Part shown: piece after piece, positions 36,180 to 45,236 of the stretch | How positions within the stretch are numbered: the first letter of the stretch is position 1 | Layout of the letters: every line of letters starts with the position of its first letter | Assembly (NCBI GenBank): GCA_964502215.1 | Contig: CAZCUN010000006.1 | Location: 25,003 to 89,002, forward strand | Length of the DNA: 64,000 nucleotides | From: JAALLB01 sp964502215 | GTDB lineage: Bacteria; Pseudomonadota; Alphaproteobacteria; Rhizobiales; Rhizobiaceae | Direction of reading: 5' to 3' | The notes under the pieces: model-generated | What the model saw: the letters and a program-made list of their open reading frames with translations, nothing else | Told to the model about the DNA's origin: nothing | Databases searched by the model: none | Made by a program: the position numbers and the translations under genes

Positions 36180-36827
36180 TTATTTAACACCAACACTAAT
36201 TTTGCTTTGCATTTGCATGGCTTTTGAAAAGCTTGGCTGTTTGTTGCATTCATCAAAACATATTTTCAACGATGGATAAGTTGAAAGTAGGGTATCCATT
36301 GGCTGAAACCAAGTTACCAACATGGTCGCATAAATATCGAGTAAACTGATTTCTCTGCCAAGCATGAATGCACCATCACTTTTTGCTAGTACTTCGTCAA
36401 CGGGTTTCCAGAATTCAATCAAATCCTTTACGGCAATTTCGCGAATGCCACCTTTATCACGACCTTCAGGCAGAAAACGATCGTTATAGTAATAACGCTT
36501 GTAATTTTCTTGAACAGTATTCGTCAGATACATCAACCATTGCAGAAATTGTGCGCGGGGTTTGGATTTTGGTTGAGGTGCTAAATGCGTAAGGTCGTGC
36601 TGCTCTATAAGATAGAGACAAATTGCGGCTGCTTCTGTCATGACTTTACCATCTGGCAACATCAGGGCAGGGACTTTTCCAAAAGGATTAATTGCAAGAT
36701 ATTCAGGTGTGAAATGTTGAGAATTGGCCATATCGATTATGACCATCTCATAGTCAATGCCTGCTTCTTCTAATATAACTTGAGGCGCGAGGCTTGCCGT
36801 TCCCTCAGACCAATATAGTTTATACAT
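36180..36827 (-). CDS. Glutathione S-transferase
   Basis: 215 residues. N-terminal thioredoxin fold with YWSEGTASLAPQVILEEAGI (a Ser-type start, TASLAP, as in beta/theta-like classes), cis-Pro in FGKVPALMLPDG and EAAAICLYLIEQH; the C-terminal helical domain has REISLLDIYATML. It sits 5 bp after the aminotransferase, so it is cotranscribed, implying a thiol-conjugate or isomerase step in the same pathway. Confidence 0.88.
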   Translation of the reverse strand: MYKLYWSEGTASLAPQVILEEAGIDYEMVIIDMANSQHFTPEYLAINPFGKVPALMLPDGKVMTEAAAICLYLIEQHDLTHLAPQPKSKPRAQFLQWLMYLTNTVQENYKRYYYNDRFLPEGRDKGGIREIAVKDLIEFWKPVDEVLAKSDGAFMLGREISLLDIYATMLVTWFQPMDTLLSTYPSLKICFDECNKQPSFSKAMQMQSKISVGVK

Positions 36828-36832
36828 CTGGA

Positions 36833-38200
36833 TTAGCTAACTTCTACCTGAACCTCATCCAGTGATTTATGCATAGCGCTCAGGATATCATCAATCTGGC
36901 TGCGCTCGATGATTAATGGTGGGCAAAGGGCTGCTGATTCAACAATAGAGCGTGAGATAATGCCATTGCGTTGCAAAGCCTTATTCATATGAAGACCAAG
37001 GGCACCAGGTTTTTCAAGTCCTGTTTTAGTTTCCTTGTCTGTAACCAGTTCAACTGCTGCAATCATGCCAACGCCACGCACTTCGCCAACCATTGGATGG
37101 TCAGCAAGCTTGCGCAGTTCTTTTTGCATATACGCGCCGTTTTCAGCTGACTTTGCAACCAGATCACGTTCTTCGATGATGGCGATGTTTTCAAGTGCGA
37201 TGGCAGCACCAACTGGGTGGCCTGCACCTGTAAAACCATGACCAAGAACGCCAATGCGTCCAGACTCTTCAGCAATTGGTTCATAGAATTTCTCATTGAT
37301 CATAAAGGCTGAGAAAGGCGCATAGCTTGAGGTGATTTGTTTTGACATCACTAAAACATCTGGCTTCATTCCAAACGTTTCTGAGCCAAACATTTTACCA
37401 GTACGACCAAAGCCGCAGATTACTTCATCAGCAATGAGCAATACGTCGTATTTCTCAAGCACCGCCTGAATTTTCTCCCAATATGTTTTGGGTGGAATGA
37501 CAACGCCTCCAGCGCCCATAACAGGCTCTGCAAAGAAGGCTGCGACAGTTTCTGGGCCTTGCTCCAATATCATGTCTTCAAGGTCTTGTGCGCATCTTGA
37601 TGCGAATTGCTCTTCGCTTTCACCCTCATGCCCTTCACGCCAATAGTGCGGACAGGTTGTGTGGTGAACGCGGTCAATTGGTAAATCGAACGATTTGTGA
37701 TTATAAGGCAAGCCAGTGAGACTTGCAGACGCAAGCGTTACGCCATGATAACCACGAATACGGCTAATGATTTTTTTCTTATCAGGTAAGCCCAATGCAT
37801 TCGAGCGATACCAGATCATCTTTAAAACTGTATCATTGGCCTCAGAGCCAGAGTTTGTATAAAAAACCTTGCTCATTGGAACGGGTGCAATGGAGATTAG
37901 TTTCTCTGCCAAATCAATCGCTTTGCCATGCGATTTGTGGGTGAAGTTATGATAGTAAGGAAGCGTACGCATTTGTTCTGTTGCGGCCTTGATGAGGCGA
38001 TCTTCGCTAAAGCCTAGTGCTGCACTCCAAAGACCTGACATGGCTTCGATGTATTTTGTGCCATTGTTGTCAAAGACATGAATGCCTTCACCACGCTCCA
38101 TGATCATTGGGCCTATTTCTTCATGCGCTACAGCGTTCGTGTAGCTGTGCATGTGGAATGCGATGTCGCGGGCTTCTTGTGAGTTTGGCATATAGTTCAT
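36833..38200 (-). CDS. Class III omega-aminotransferase
   Basis: 455 residues, PLP fold type I. Seen are MSGLWSAALGF, FYTNSGSEANDTVLKMIWY (cofactor phosphate loop), RGYHGVTLAS, ADEVICGFGRTG and MSKQITSSYAP with the PLP Lys. It resembles pyruvate-dependent omega-amino acid, taurine or polyamine transaminases; the amine substrate cannot be fixed. It lies in a tight operon with an SDR upstream and a GST downstream. Confidence 0.9.
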   Translation of the reverse strand: MNYMPNSQEARDIAFHMHSYTNAVAHEEIGPMIMERGEGIHVFDNNGTKYIEAMSGLWSAALGFSEDRLIKAATEQMRTLPYYHNFTHKSHGKAIDLAEKLISIAPVPMSKVFYTNSGSEANDTVLKMIWYRSNALGLPDKKKIISRIRGYHGVTLASASLTGLPYNHKSFDLPIDRVHHTTCPHYWREGHEGESEEQFASRCAQDLEDMILEQGPETVAAFFAEPVMGAGGVVIPPKTYWEKIQAVLEKYDVLLIADEVICGFGRTGKMFGSETFGMKPDVLVMSKQITSSYAPFSAFMINEKFYEPIAEESGRIGVLGHGFTGAGHPVGAAIALENIAIIEERDLVAKSAENGAYMQKELRKLADHPMVGEVRGVGMIAAVELVTDKETKTGLEKPGALGLHMNKALQRNGIISRSIVESAALCPPLIIERSQIDDILSAMHKSLDEVQVEVS

Positions 38201-38212
38201 TGGTTCGGCCTT

Positions 38213-38956
38213 TTAGATGTGTTGTCCACCGTTAATATGTATTTCTGAGCCTGTCACATATGAAGCTTGTTCGCTAGCTAAAAAATAAACAACTTCTGCA
38301 ACTTCCATGGGGCGGCCTAAGCGTTTCATGGGGACGTCTGTTTGCACTAGCTCATTGGTTCCAGGTGAGAGGATTGAAGTTGCAATTTCGCCGGGCGCTA
38401 CCGCATTTACGCGGATGCCTGTTTCGCCAAGCTCATGGGCAAGCTCACGGGTGAGGGTGGAAAGACCAGACTTAGAAATTGCATAAGCAGCACCTGCAAA
38501 ATCATGCACGTGGTGGGCTGCAATGGATGAAACATTGACGATTGAGCCTTTTGCATTTTTTAAAGGATCAAGCAGGTTTTGTGCAAGCATCAAGGGCGCT
38601 AGTAGATTAACTTGTTGAACTGCAAGAAAAGTTTCAACGGATGTTTTTGTTGCATCCAATCTTTCACCATTCTCGCCTTTGGGGGAAATGCCTGCATTGT
38701 TGACAAGTGCGTTTAATCCGCGCCCATTAAGCTTTTCTGCGAGTTCTTTACACGCAAGTTCGATTGAATTTGTATCTGATAGATCAACGCGAATGTGCTT
38801 GATGATGCCTTCTGCCCAAGGGCATTGGGTGGAAAAGGAAGTGCGAGCCATGGTGATGACTTCCCAACCTTGGTCGTAGAAATGCTTTACAATGCCATGG
38901 CCAATGCCACGGCTTGCGCCAGTTACAACAACGACGGGCTTTTCAGGATCTAACAT
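38213..38956 (-). CDS. SDR family oxidoreductase
   Basis: 247 residues, classical short-chain dehydrogenase: VVVTGASRGIGHGI (cofactor loop), LVNNAGISPKG, the Ser of VNVSSIAAH, YAISK (catalytic Tyr and Lys), and PGEIATSI. All catalytic residues are present. ATG 38956 has GAGGA six bases upstream; the in-frame codon at 38977 is rejected. It is second in the cluster after the long GST. Confidence 0.92.
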   Translation of the reverse strand: MLDPEKPVVVVTGASRGIGHGIVKHFYDQGWEVITMARTSFSTQCPWAEGIIKHIRVDLSDTNSIELACKELAEKLNGRGLNALVNNAGISPKGENGERLDATKTSVETFLAVQQVNLLAPLMLAQNLLDPLKNAKGSIVNVSSIAAHHVHDFAGAAYAISKSGLSTLTRELAHELGETGIRVNAVAPGEIATSILSPGTNELVQTDVPMKRLGRPMEVAEVVYFLASEQASYVTGSEIHINGGQHI

Positions 38957-38990
38957 GCAATTCCTCGATTCTAACACATATAAGAATATG

Positions 38991-39935
38991 TTATAGTATC
39001 ATAATTTTATAGCCAGCCCTTGGAAAATGAACGTGAAGATGTCCAGCCTCTTCATCAGTACGGTGAATTGTGATGGTTTTGCTATTGCTGGCTACGATAG
39101 TACCCGATACAGGCTGTTCGCCGCCATCAACATCGGGTGAGATTTCGACATTCATGCCTTGCTTCAAGCCTTGTGGGTCGTGTTCATCTACTCCTGAAAG
39201 TTTAATTGGTTCACATTCGCTAGCGCATTTGATTGCATCTTGCGGAGACATTGGGCTTGAAGTTCCGTGGCCTAATTCGCGCACATTATTTTCCCAGCGT
39301 TCAAGGTCTTTAAATTCAGATAATAAAGCAGGCCCTTGTGCGCATCGGCCTCTTAAGAACCAGACGACATAGTAAAGTTGTGCGTCTATGGCTGCAGGTG
39401 CATCGCCAAATAGAAATTTTCTACCATCAGAGAGTTGCGCGTTTAGCCAATCAAAAGGCGTTCTGATTTGTGCAACTAAGTGCGGCAGATTACTATTTGC
39501 TTTTTTGAGTTCCTCTGCCCAATTAGCGCCCATGTAAAGACGACCACGATCTTCAGCGAAATCTGCGGGTAGGTCTTCCATGTTTGCGCCCAAGACGATT
39601 TGTACGGCTTGATTAAACAACTCGCCATCTGTCCACCTACTTAAAGACCAAGCAAGGCCTGCATCTTTTGTGGGGTAAAAGGTCGGGGATGGAAAGCGGC
39701 GTTCAAGTTCATGGATGATGCACTGGCTATCGCAATAAATATCAGCACCAATCTGAACCACTGGTGTGCGACGATATCCGCCTGTGAGTTGGGTTAGGAA
39801 TGGTTTTGGAACAATGCGTGGGATTTCAACATCTCTCCAAGTGATGCCTTTGATACCAAAAGCAACGCGGGCTTTTTCTGCAACTGGGGATTGGGGGTAA
39901 TTATGAAGGATAATCTCTTGCGCTGGATTGGTCAT
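38991..39935 (-). CDS. GST-fold protein with extra C-terminal domain
   Basis: 314 residues, longer than a normal GST (about 210). Residues 8-90 form the thioredoxin-like domain (HNYPQSPVAEKARVAFGIKG, RRTPVVQIG, CDSQCIIHELER); residues 95-215 the helical domain. About 95 further residues follow, ending with a beta-rich segment (QGMNVEISPDVDG, TIVASNSKTITIHR) that looks like a small barrel. ATG 39935 has GAGGA upstream. First gene of the minus-strand cluster, divergent from the Rieske-ThDP gene. Confidence 0.85.
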   Translation of the reverse strand: MTNPAQEIILHNYPQSPVAEKARVAFGIKGITWRDVEIPRIVPKPFLTQLTGGYRRTPVVQIGADIYCDSQCIIHELERRFPSPTFYPTKDAGLAWSLSRWTDGELFNQAVQIVLGANMEDLPADFAEDRGRLYMGANWAEELKKANSNLPHLVAQIRTPFDWLNAQLSDGRKFLFGDAPAAIDAQLYYVVWFLRGRCAQGPALLSEFKDLERWENNVRELGHGTSSPMSPQDAIKCASECEPIKLSGVDEHDPQGLKQGMNVEISPDVDGGEQPVSGTIVASNSKTITIHRTDEEAGHLHVHFPRAGYKIMIL

Positions 39936-40090
39936 TTTCAAAGTCCTCGAAATGATATTTAAGATAAATCGATTGTTATCTCATGTGATTGCTTAAACTC
40001 TCTATCAGGAGTCGTAAGGGTGTACACTATGCTTTTAGATGTTATGTAACTCCGAGAATCATTTTTTATAACAACTTCCCGAGGTAAACC

Positions 40091-42064
40091 ATGGATAAAA
40101 ATCTTGAATGGATAAAAGTAGGGCATGTCGATGATCTTCCCGAAGGTAGAGTAAAAACAGTTACTGCAAGAACTGTATCTATGTGTCTTTCGCATTTTGA
40201 TGGGCAGTGGGCTGCAATGGATAATCGTTGTCCGCACCAAAATGGCCCACTTGGTGAAGGTTCTATTGAAAAAGGTGTTGATGGGAAATGTTGGATACGT
40301 TGTCCTTGGCATGGCTGGGATTTCGACCCGCTTACAGGTGCGCCTCCAGGGGGGCATGAAGATACAGGCCAAGAGCTATATCCAGTTGAAATCAAAGATG
40401 ATGAGATTTTTGTGGGTCTCGAACCTGAGCCAGCTCGTGAACGCACTGTAAGCGATGTTATGGCTGAAACCATGGTGAACTGGGGCGTTGTACGTGTCTT
40501 TGGCATGGTCGGTCACTCAAATCTTGGACTTTCAGAGGCGATCAGACAGTGCAGTAATGCAGGTGATTTATCTTATGTTGGTGTTCGTCATGAAGGGGCG
40601 GCGGCTTTTGCAGCTTCTGCATACGGTAAATTAACAGATAAACCTGCTGCTTGTCTGACGATTGCAGGGCCTGGTGCAACGAACTTGCTTACTGGTATGT
40701 GGGACGCAAAAGTGGATCGCGCACCAGTGCTAGCTTTAACTGGCCAAGTTCAAACACAAGTCTTTGGACCGGGCGCGTTTCAGGATATTGATTTGAAATC
40801 TGCTTTTGAATCTGTTGCAAAGTTTTCGCAACCCGTTCTCAATACCTCCAAACATGCTGAGCTTATGTCTTTGGCTTGTAAGGCTGCATTGGTTGAAAGT
40901 GATGTTTCGCATTTGGTTTTCCCTGATGATGTGCAAACCATTCCAAGTGATGCAAAAGCGGCAACATCTAAAGGACGGTTGGGTAATACTTCCATTACGC
41001 CATCAGATGAAGATATTGCATCTGCTATCAAGCTTTTGAATGAAGCAGAGCGCCCGATGATTGTTGTTGGGCATGGTGCAGTAAACGCAGTAAGTTCGAT
41101 TGTTAAATTGGCCGAAAAACTTGGCGCGCCAATTGTTACGACCTTCAAAGGCAAAGGGCTTGTTTCAGACCATCATCCAAATGCGGCTGGTGTTTTGGGG
41201 CGTTCAGGTACACCGATAGCCAGTTGGTTTATGAATGAGGCTGATGTTATAATTGCGCTTGGTTCTTCATTCTCCAACCATACAGGTATTGAACCGAGTA
41301 AGAAAATTATTCAGGTTGATTATGAGCGTATGCAATTGGGCAAGTTCCACCCAGTTGAGTTACCAATTTGGGGTGAACTCAATGCATTTTGTAATGCAGT
41401 ATCGCCAAAGCTTAAGGGTTATAAACCAAAGATTGATCAGATTTCTGAGTTAGCAGAGCGCTGGGAAATTTGGCGTAATGAAAAAACTACACGCTTGTCT
41501 GAAAGTCGCGGTGAGGGCATTCATTCGATTTCAATCTTCGATAGCTTATCAAAACTTTGCCCTGATGATGCAATCATTGCTTGTGATGTTGGCAACAATA
41601 CTTATTCATTTGGTCGTTACTTTGAAAGTAAAGGCCAGCGGGTTTTGATGTCGGGTTATCTTGGCTCTATCGGTTTTGGTTTCCCTGCTGCCATGGGTGC
41701 TTGGGCTGCTACGCAAGACTTTGATGAATATAAAGGTCGCAAAGTCATCTCTATCTCAGGCGACGGTGGTTTTGGGCAATACCCGATGGATTTCACCACG
41801 GCTGTAAAATACAAAATGGATATTACGCATATTTTGTTGAATAATTCCCAGCTTGGCAAAATCTCTAAAGAACAACGTGCCGGCGAGTGGGAAGTTTGGG
41901 AAACGGATCTAGTCAATCCATCCTTTGCAGCTTTTGCAAGGCTTTGCGGTGGGCATGGTGTGAAGGTGACAGATGCTTCTGAAATTGAAGCAGCTATTCA
42001 AGAAGCCCTTGATTATGATGGGCCGGCATTAGTTGAGATCGTAACAGACGCTGAATTGGTTTAA
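40091..42064 (+). CDS. Rieske [2Fe-2S] domain fused to a ThDP-dependent enzyme
   Basis: 657 residues in one uninterrupted frame. Residues 5-115 are a Rieske domain with CPHQNGPL and CPWHGWDF supplying two Cys and two His. Residues 118-655 are a complete ThDP enzyme: N-terminal Pyr domain with GVRHEGAAAFAA (the cofactor-activating Glu), a central domain with VVGHGAV and KGKGLVSD, and a C-terminal PP domain with GDGGFGQYPMDF and LLNNSQLG (Mg-ThDP motif GDG to NN, 24 residues between). It is closest in pattern to pyruvate oxidase/acetolactate synthase. The Rieske part suggests electron transfer during decarboxylation, but reaction and substrate are unknown. Confidence 0.9.
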   Translation: MDKNLEWIKVGHVDDLPEGRVKTVTARTVSMCLSHFDGQWAAMDNRCPHQNGPLGEGSIEKGVDGKCWIRCPWHGWDFDPLTGAPPGGHEDTGQELYPVEIKDDEIFVGLEPEPARERTVSDVMAETMVNWGVVRVFGMVGHSNLGLSEAIRQCSNAGDLSYVGVRHEGAAAFAASAYGKLTDKPAACLTIAGPGATNLLTGMWDAKVDRAPVLALTGQVQTQVFGPGAFQDIDLKSAFESVAKFSQPVLNTSKHAELMSLACKAALVESDVSHLVFPDDVQTIPSDAKAATSKGRLGNTSITPSDEDIASAIKLLNEAERPMIVVGHGAVNAVSSIVKLAEKLGAPIVTTFKGKGLVSDHHPNAAGVLGRSGTPIASWFMNEADVIIALGSSFSNHTGIEPSKKIIQVDYERMQLGKFHPVELPIWGELNAFCNAVSPKLKGYKPKIDQISELAERWEIWRNEKTTRLSESRGEGIHSISIFDSLSKLCPDDAIIACDVGNNTYSFGRYFESKGQRVLMSGYLGSIGFGFPAAMGAWAATQDFDEYKGRKVISISGDGGFGQYPMDFTTAVKYKMDITHILLNNSQLGKISKEQRAGEWEVWETDLVNPSFAAFARLCGGHGVKVTDASEIEAAIQEALDYDGPALVEIVTDAELV

Positions 42065-42076
42065 GGTTTAAAAGTG

Positions 42077-42111
42077 ACTAGGCGCAGATTTTTTCTGCGC
42101 CTAGTTTATTT
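42077..42111. terminator. Strong bidirectional terminator
   Basis: CTAGGCGCAG, a 7-base T-rich loop, CTGCGCCTAG (ten perfect pairs), then TTTATTTG on the plus strand and an AAAC-rich flank giving a T tract on the other. It separates the convergent Rieske-ThDP and NmrA-like genes. Confidence 0.88.
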
Positions 42112-42116
42112 GATTG

Positions 42117-43094
42117 CTATTTAGTCTTTGCTGCATCTTTCATGGCATCGACCCCTTTTTTCCAAAGATTGCCTTGCCATAATTCTTCCAAGCCTGTTTC
42201 ACCTGACGCGCCTTTGGTCGTTAGATAATCATAATATGACGTTGGTTTATGTCCTGTAAGGTTATAAAAATCAGGACTGCAACGGGTATAAAATCCGTTG
42301 GTAAGATATTCAAAAAACTCTGCTCTCGTGCTGCCGAAGTCATTTTCAAAATCAACCATTGATTGAGCGCGGTATTCGATTTTCTTATCCATGGCACGAC
42401 CAAGGTCTGAAGCGATTTCTGACATGGATTGAGGGGCAGGGCCTGTGATGTCATAAAACTTATTAGCGTGTTTTTCATGGCCTTGTGTTAAGATAACGGC
42501 AGCTGCTGTTGCAATGTCTCTTGTTGCAACGAACGAGTTACGCATGCCGCCTAGTGGATTAGAGAACCATCCTTCATTATCAATGGTTTCGCAGTCTGTT
42601 TTAAGAAGATGATTCATGAAAAAATTATTGCGTAATGCCGTGACGTTCAGACCTTCATCAATCAGTGCTTTCTCTCCCCACCAGTAATGTTGAAGCATTA
42701 ACGGTATTTGCGCACCTTCACGGGAGGCATGTGTGCTTGCGTCATAAGAAGCGGTGTTGGTGTCTGCGCCCATACAGCTTATGCGGACGACATGTTTGAT
42801 TTGGTCTTTACGCTTTCCAAGTTCTTTGCAAAAAGCCAAATGCCCTTCGAGCATGGGATCAAGGGATGCAGAATAAATTGCTGAAACATTATCCAGTGCT
42901 GCAATCCATGTTTGTGGATTTGATAAGTCAAACTTTACAACTTCATGTGCGCCTAGGTCTTTTAATTGTTGAGCTTTGTCATCGCTGAAATAACATGCGC
43001 GAATGATGAATTCATTTGATTTTGCGAGTCTCGCAACAAGCTCTTTACCAATACGTCCTGTGGCAGATGTGATGAGGACAGTTTGTTTTGTCAT
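42117..43094 (-). CDS. NmrA-like NAD(P)-binding reductase/epimerase
   Basis: 325 residues, atypical SDR: LITSATGRIGKELVARL (glycine-rich loop), VVRISCMGAD, LRNNFFMNHLL and a C-terminal cap (MSEIASDLGRAM). The usual Tyr-x-x-x-Lys is not in place, as in the NmrA/isoflavone reductase-like group. It converges with the Rieske-ThDP gene, so it is not in its operon, but it may belong to the same accessory region. Confidence 0.85.
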   Translation of the reverse strand: MTKQTVLITSATGRIGKELVARLAKSNEFIIRACYFSDDKAQQLKDLGAHEVVKFDLSNPQTWIAALDNVSAIYSASLDPMLEGHLAFCKELGKRKDQIKHVVRISCMGADTNTASYDASTHASREGAQIPLMLQHYWWGEKALIDEGLNVTALRNNFFMNHLLKTDCETIDNEGWFSNPLGGMRNSFVATRDIATAAAVILTQGHEKHANKFYDITGPAPQSMSEIASDLGRAMDKKIEYRAQSMVDFENDFGSTRAEFFEYLTNGFYTRCSPDFYNLTGHKPTSYYDYLTTKGASGETGLEELWQGNLWKKGVDAMKDAAKTK

Positions 43095-43354
43095 GATGTG
43101 TGTTTCCGCTGAAATAGAAGACCGATTTAAGTAGCTAGATAAGCGATGCCGATAAAGAATACTAGTTAATAATATTAATCGTAAAGTGCCATAAGCGGTG
43201 TTGAGGAATAGGTCATTTTTTGCTGAATATATATTTTTGTTCCGTTAAATTATCCTGTGGAAAAGTTTTCACATTACCGCTATAACATTTTGATTAGGGC
43301 AGTTGATGGAACTTTCTGCCGTCGATGTAAAACATAAAATATAGGGTAAAACCA

Positions 43355-44734
43355 ATGGCACAAATATGGACACCGAATTCTTGGAGATCAAAACCGATTA
43401 TCCAGGTTCCGGAATATTCTGATCAAGCAGCACTTAAAACAGTAGAAGAGCGTCTTGCTTCTTATCCGCCTTTGGTTTTTGCAGGTGAGGCGAGAGCGCT
43501 AAAAAGACAACTTGCTGATGTTGCCGAGGGCCGCGCTTTTCTTCTTCAAGGTGGTGATTGTGCTGAAGCCTTTGCTGAACATGGTGCAGATAATATTCGC
43601 GACTTTTTCCGGTTGTTCCTGCAAATGTCGGTTGTGCTAACTTATGCTGCTGCAAAGCCTGTTGTTAAAGTGGGGCGTATTGCAGGCCAATTTGCAAAGC
43701 CGCGTTCATCTGATTTTGAAACAATCGACGATGTCAAACTTCCAAGTTACCGTGGTGATATTATCAATGGTATAGGTTTTGATGAAGCATCGCGCATGCC
43801 TGATCCTGAGCGTCAAATTATGGCTTATCGCCAGTCTGCGGCAACACTTAATCTTATACGAGCTTTTGCACAGGGTGGTTATGCCAATCTTGAACATGTG
43901 CATGAGTGGACGCTTGGTTTTGTTTCTGACAGCCCGTCAGGTGAACGCTACAAAGCGCTTGCAGATCGCTTAGGTGAAACACTTCGCTTTATGAAGGCAA
44001 TTGGTTTTTCTGCTGATCAACATCCACGCCTACGTGAGACAGATTTTTATACAAGTCATGAGGCTTTGTTGCTGGGCTATGAAGAATCTATGACGCGAAC
44101 GGATTCAACGTCTGGTGATTATTATTCTACATCAGGTCATATGCTTTGGATCGGGGATAGAACTCGCCAACCAGACCATGCACATGTTGAATACTTCCGT
44201 GGTATTAAGAACCCTATTGGCTTGAAGTGTGGGCCATCAATGACTGCTGATGGTCTGTTAGAGCTGTGCGATATCTTAAACCCGGAAAACGAAGCAGGGC
44301 GTTTGACGCTGATTAATCGTTTTGGTCATGAAAAGGTTGGTGAACATTTGCCAGAACTTATTCGTGCTGTTGAGCGTGAAGGTAAGAAAGTTGTTTGGTC
44401 GTGTGATCCAATGCACGGCAATACAATTTCTGCAGGTGGCTACAAAACACGCCCGTTTGATTATGTTCTTTCCGAAGTCAAAAGCTTCTTTGATATTCAC
44501 AAGTCCGAAGGCACATATGCTGGTGGTGTTCACTTTGAGATGACGGGTCAAGATGTAACTGAATGCACAGGTGGCGCAAAAGAAGTTACCGCAGATGATT
44601 TGGGTTCGCGTTACCGCACGCATTGTGATCCACGTTTAAATGCTAATCAATCGCTTGAATTAGCATTTTTGATTGCAGAACTTTTACAAGAAGACCGCGA
44701 CGCTGGTAGTGAAGGTTTAGCCGTGTCTGCATAA
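43355..44734 (+). CDS. aroF: Class II 3-deoxy-7-phosphoheptulonate synthase
   Basis: First enzyme of the shikimate pathway. 459 residues, class II (plant/AroA-II type): LLQGGDCAEAF with the metal-binding Cys, KVGRIAGQFAKPRS, GLKCGPSMT, WSCDPMHGNT and HFEMTGQDVTECTGG. All expected PEP- and metal-binding motifs are present. It has its own upstream region of 260 bp and a strong terminator. Confidence 0.95.
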   Translation: MAQIWTPNSWRSKPIIQVPEYSDQAALKTVEERLASYPPLVFAGEARALKRQLADVAEGRAFLLQGGDCAEAFAEHGADNIRDFFRLFLQMSVVLTYAAAKPVVKVGRIAGQFAKPRSSDFETIDDVKLPSYRGDIINGIGFDEASRMPDPERQIMAYRQSAATLNLIRAFAQGGYANLEHVHEWTLGFVSDSPSGERYKALADRLGETLRFMKAIGFSADQHPRLRETDFYTSHEALLLGYEESMTRTDSTSGDYYSTSGHMLWIGDRTRQPDHAHVEYFRGIKNPIGLKCGPSMTADGLLELCDILNPENEAGRLTLINRFGHEKVGEHLPELIRAVEREGKKVVWSCDPMHGNTISAGGYKTRPFDYVLSEVKSFFDIHKSEGTYAGGVHFEMTGQDVTECTGGAKEVTADDLGSRYRTHCDPRLNANQSLELAFLIAELLQEDRDAGSEGLAVSA

Positions 44735-44760
44735 GGTTTGTGATTGAATAAAATTTTAGA

Positions 44761-44794
44761 ATGGGCATCTGAATATCAGGTGTCCATTTTTTTT
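44761..44794 (+). terminator. Rho-independent terminator after the DAHP synthase gene
   Basis: ATGGGCATCTGA, loop ATA, TCAGGTGTCCAT (twelve pairs with two G-T), then seven T. The T run directly abuts GGAGGA, the ribosome binding site of the GFA gene. Confidence 0.9.
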
Positions 44795-44804
44795 GGAGGA
44801 TTGA

Positions 44805-45191
44805 ATGACTAAAATTACTAAAGGCTCATGCAATTGTGGTGTTGTAACTTGGGAAGCTAAGAATGAGATGCGGCCAATCACAGCGTGTCATTGTGGCCAG
44901 TGCAGAAAACAAACTGGGTTATATTACGCGGCAACGGCTGCTGATGATGTTGATTTAACAATCAGTGGCGGTGCTCTGAAGTGGTATCATGCAACACCAG
45001 AAGCAAAGCGTGGGTTTTGTGGTGATTGCGGGTCAGCGCTTTTTTGGAAGCATCAAAAAGATGATTTCACTTCGGTTCTGGCTGGTTCAATTGATGGAAA
45101 GTCTGGGTTGGAAATTGCTGAACATATCTTTGTTGATGATAAGCCAGATTGGTATGAAATTACGGACGGCAAGCCTATCAAGAATGCTTAG
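44805..45191 (+). CDS. GFA/CENP-V family zinc protein
   Basis: 128 residues with the Cys pattern of glutathione-dependent formaldehyde-activating-like proteins: SCNCGVV, CHCGQCRKQTG and FCGDCGSALFW, enough for the structural and catalytic zinc sites. Members are thought to bind S-hydroxymethyl-glutathione or other thiol adducts, but most are uncharacterised. GGAGGA lies four bases before the ATG. Confidence 0.9.
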   Translation: MTKITKGSCNCGVVTWEAKNEMRPITACHCGQCRKQTGLYYAATAADDVDLTISGGALKWYHATPEAKRGFCGDCGSALFWKHQKDDFTSVLAGSIDGKSGLEIAEHIFVDDKPDWYEITDGKPIKNA

Positions 45192-45236
45192 TAGATAGTT
45201 GTATGAATTAGCTACAAATTAAGTTACTGCCTAATT

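Noticed and set aside
36833..42064. Taurine degradation (Tpa aminotransferase with Xsc)
   Set aside because: The ThDP part has a pyruvate-oxidase-like VRHEGAAAFAA pattern and lacks Xsc-type motifs, and no taurine transporter or phosphotransacetylase is adjacent.
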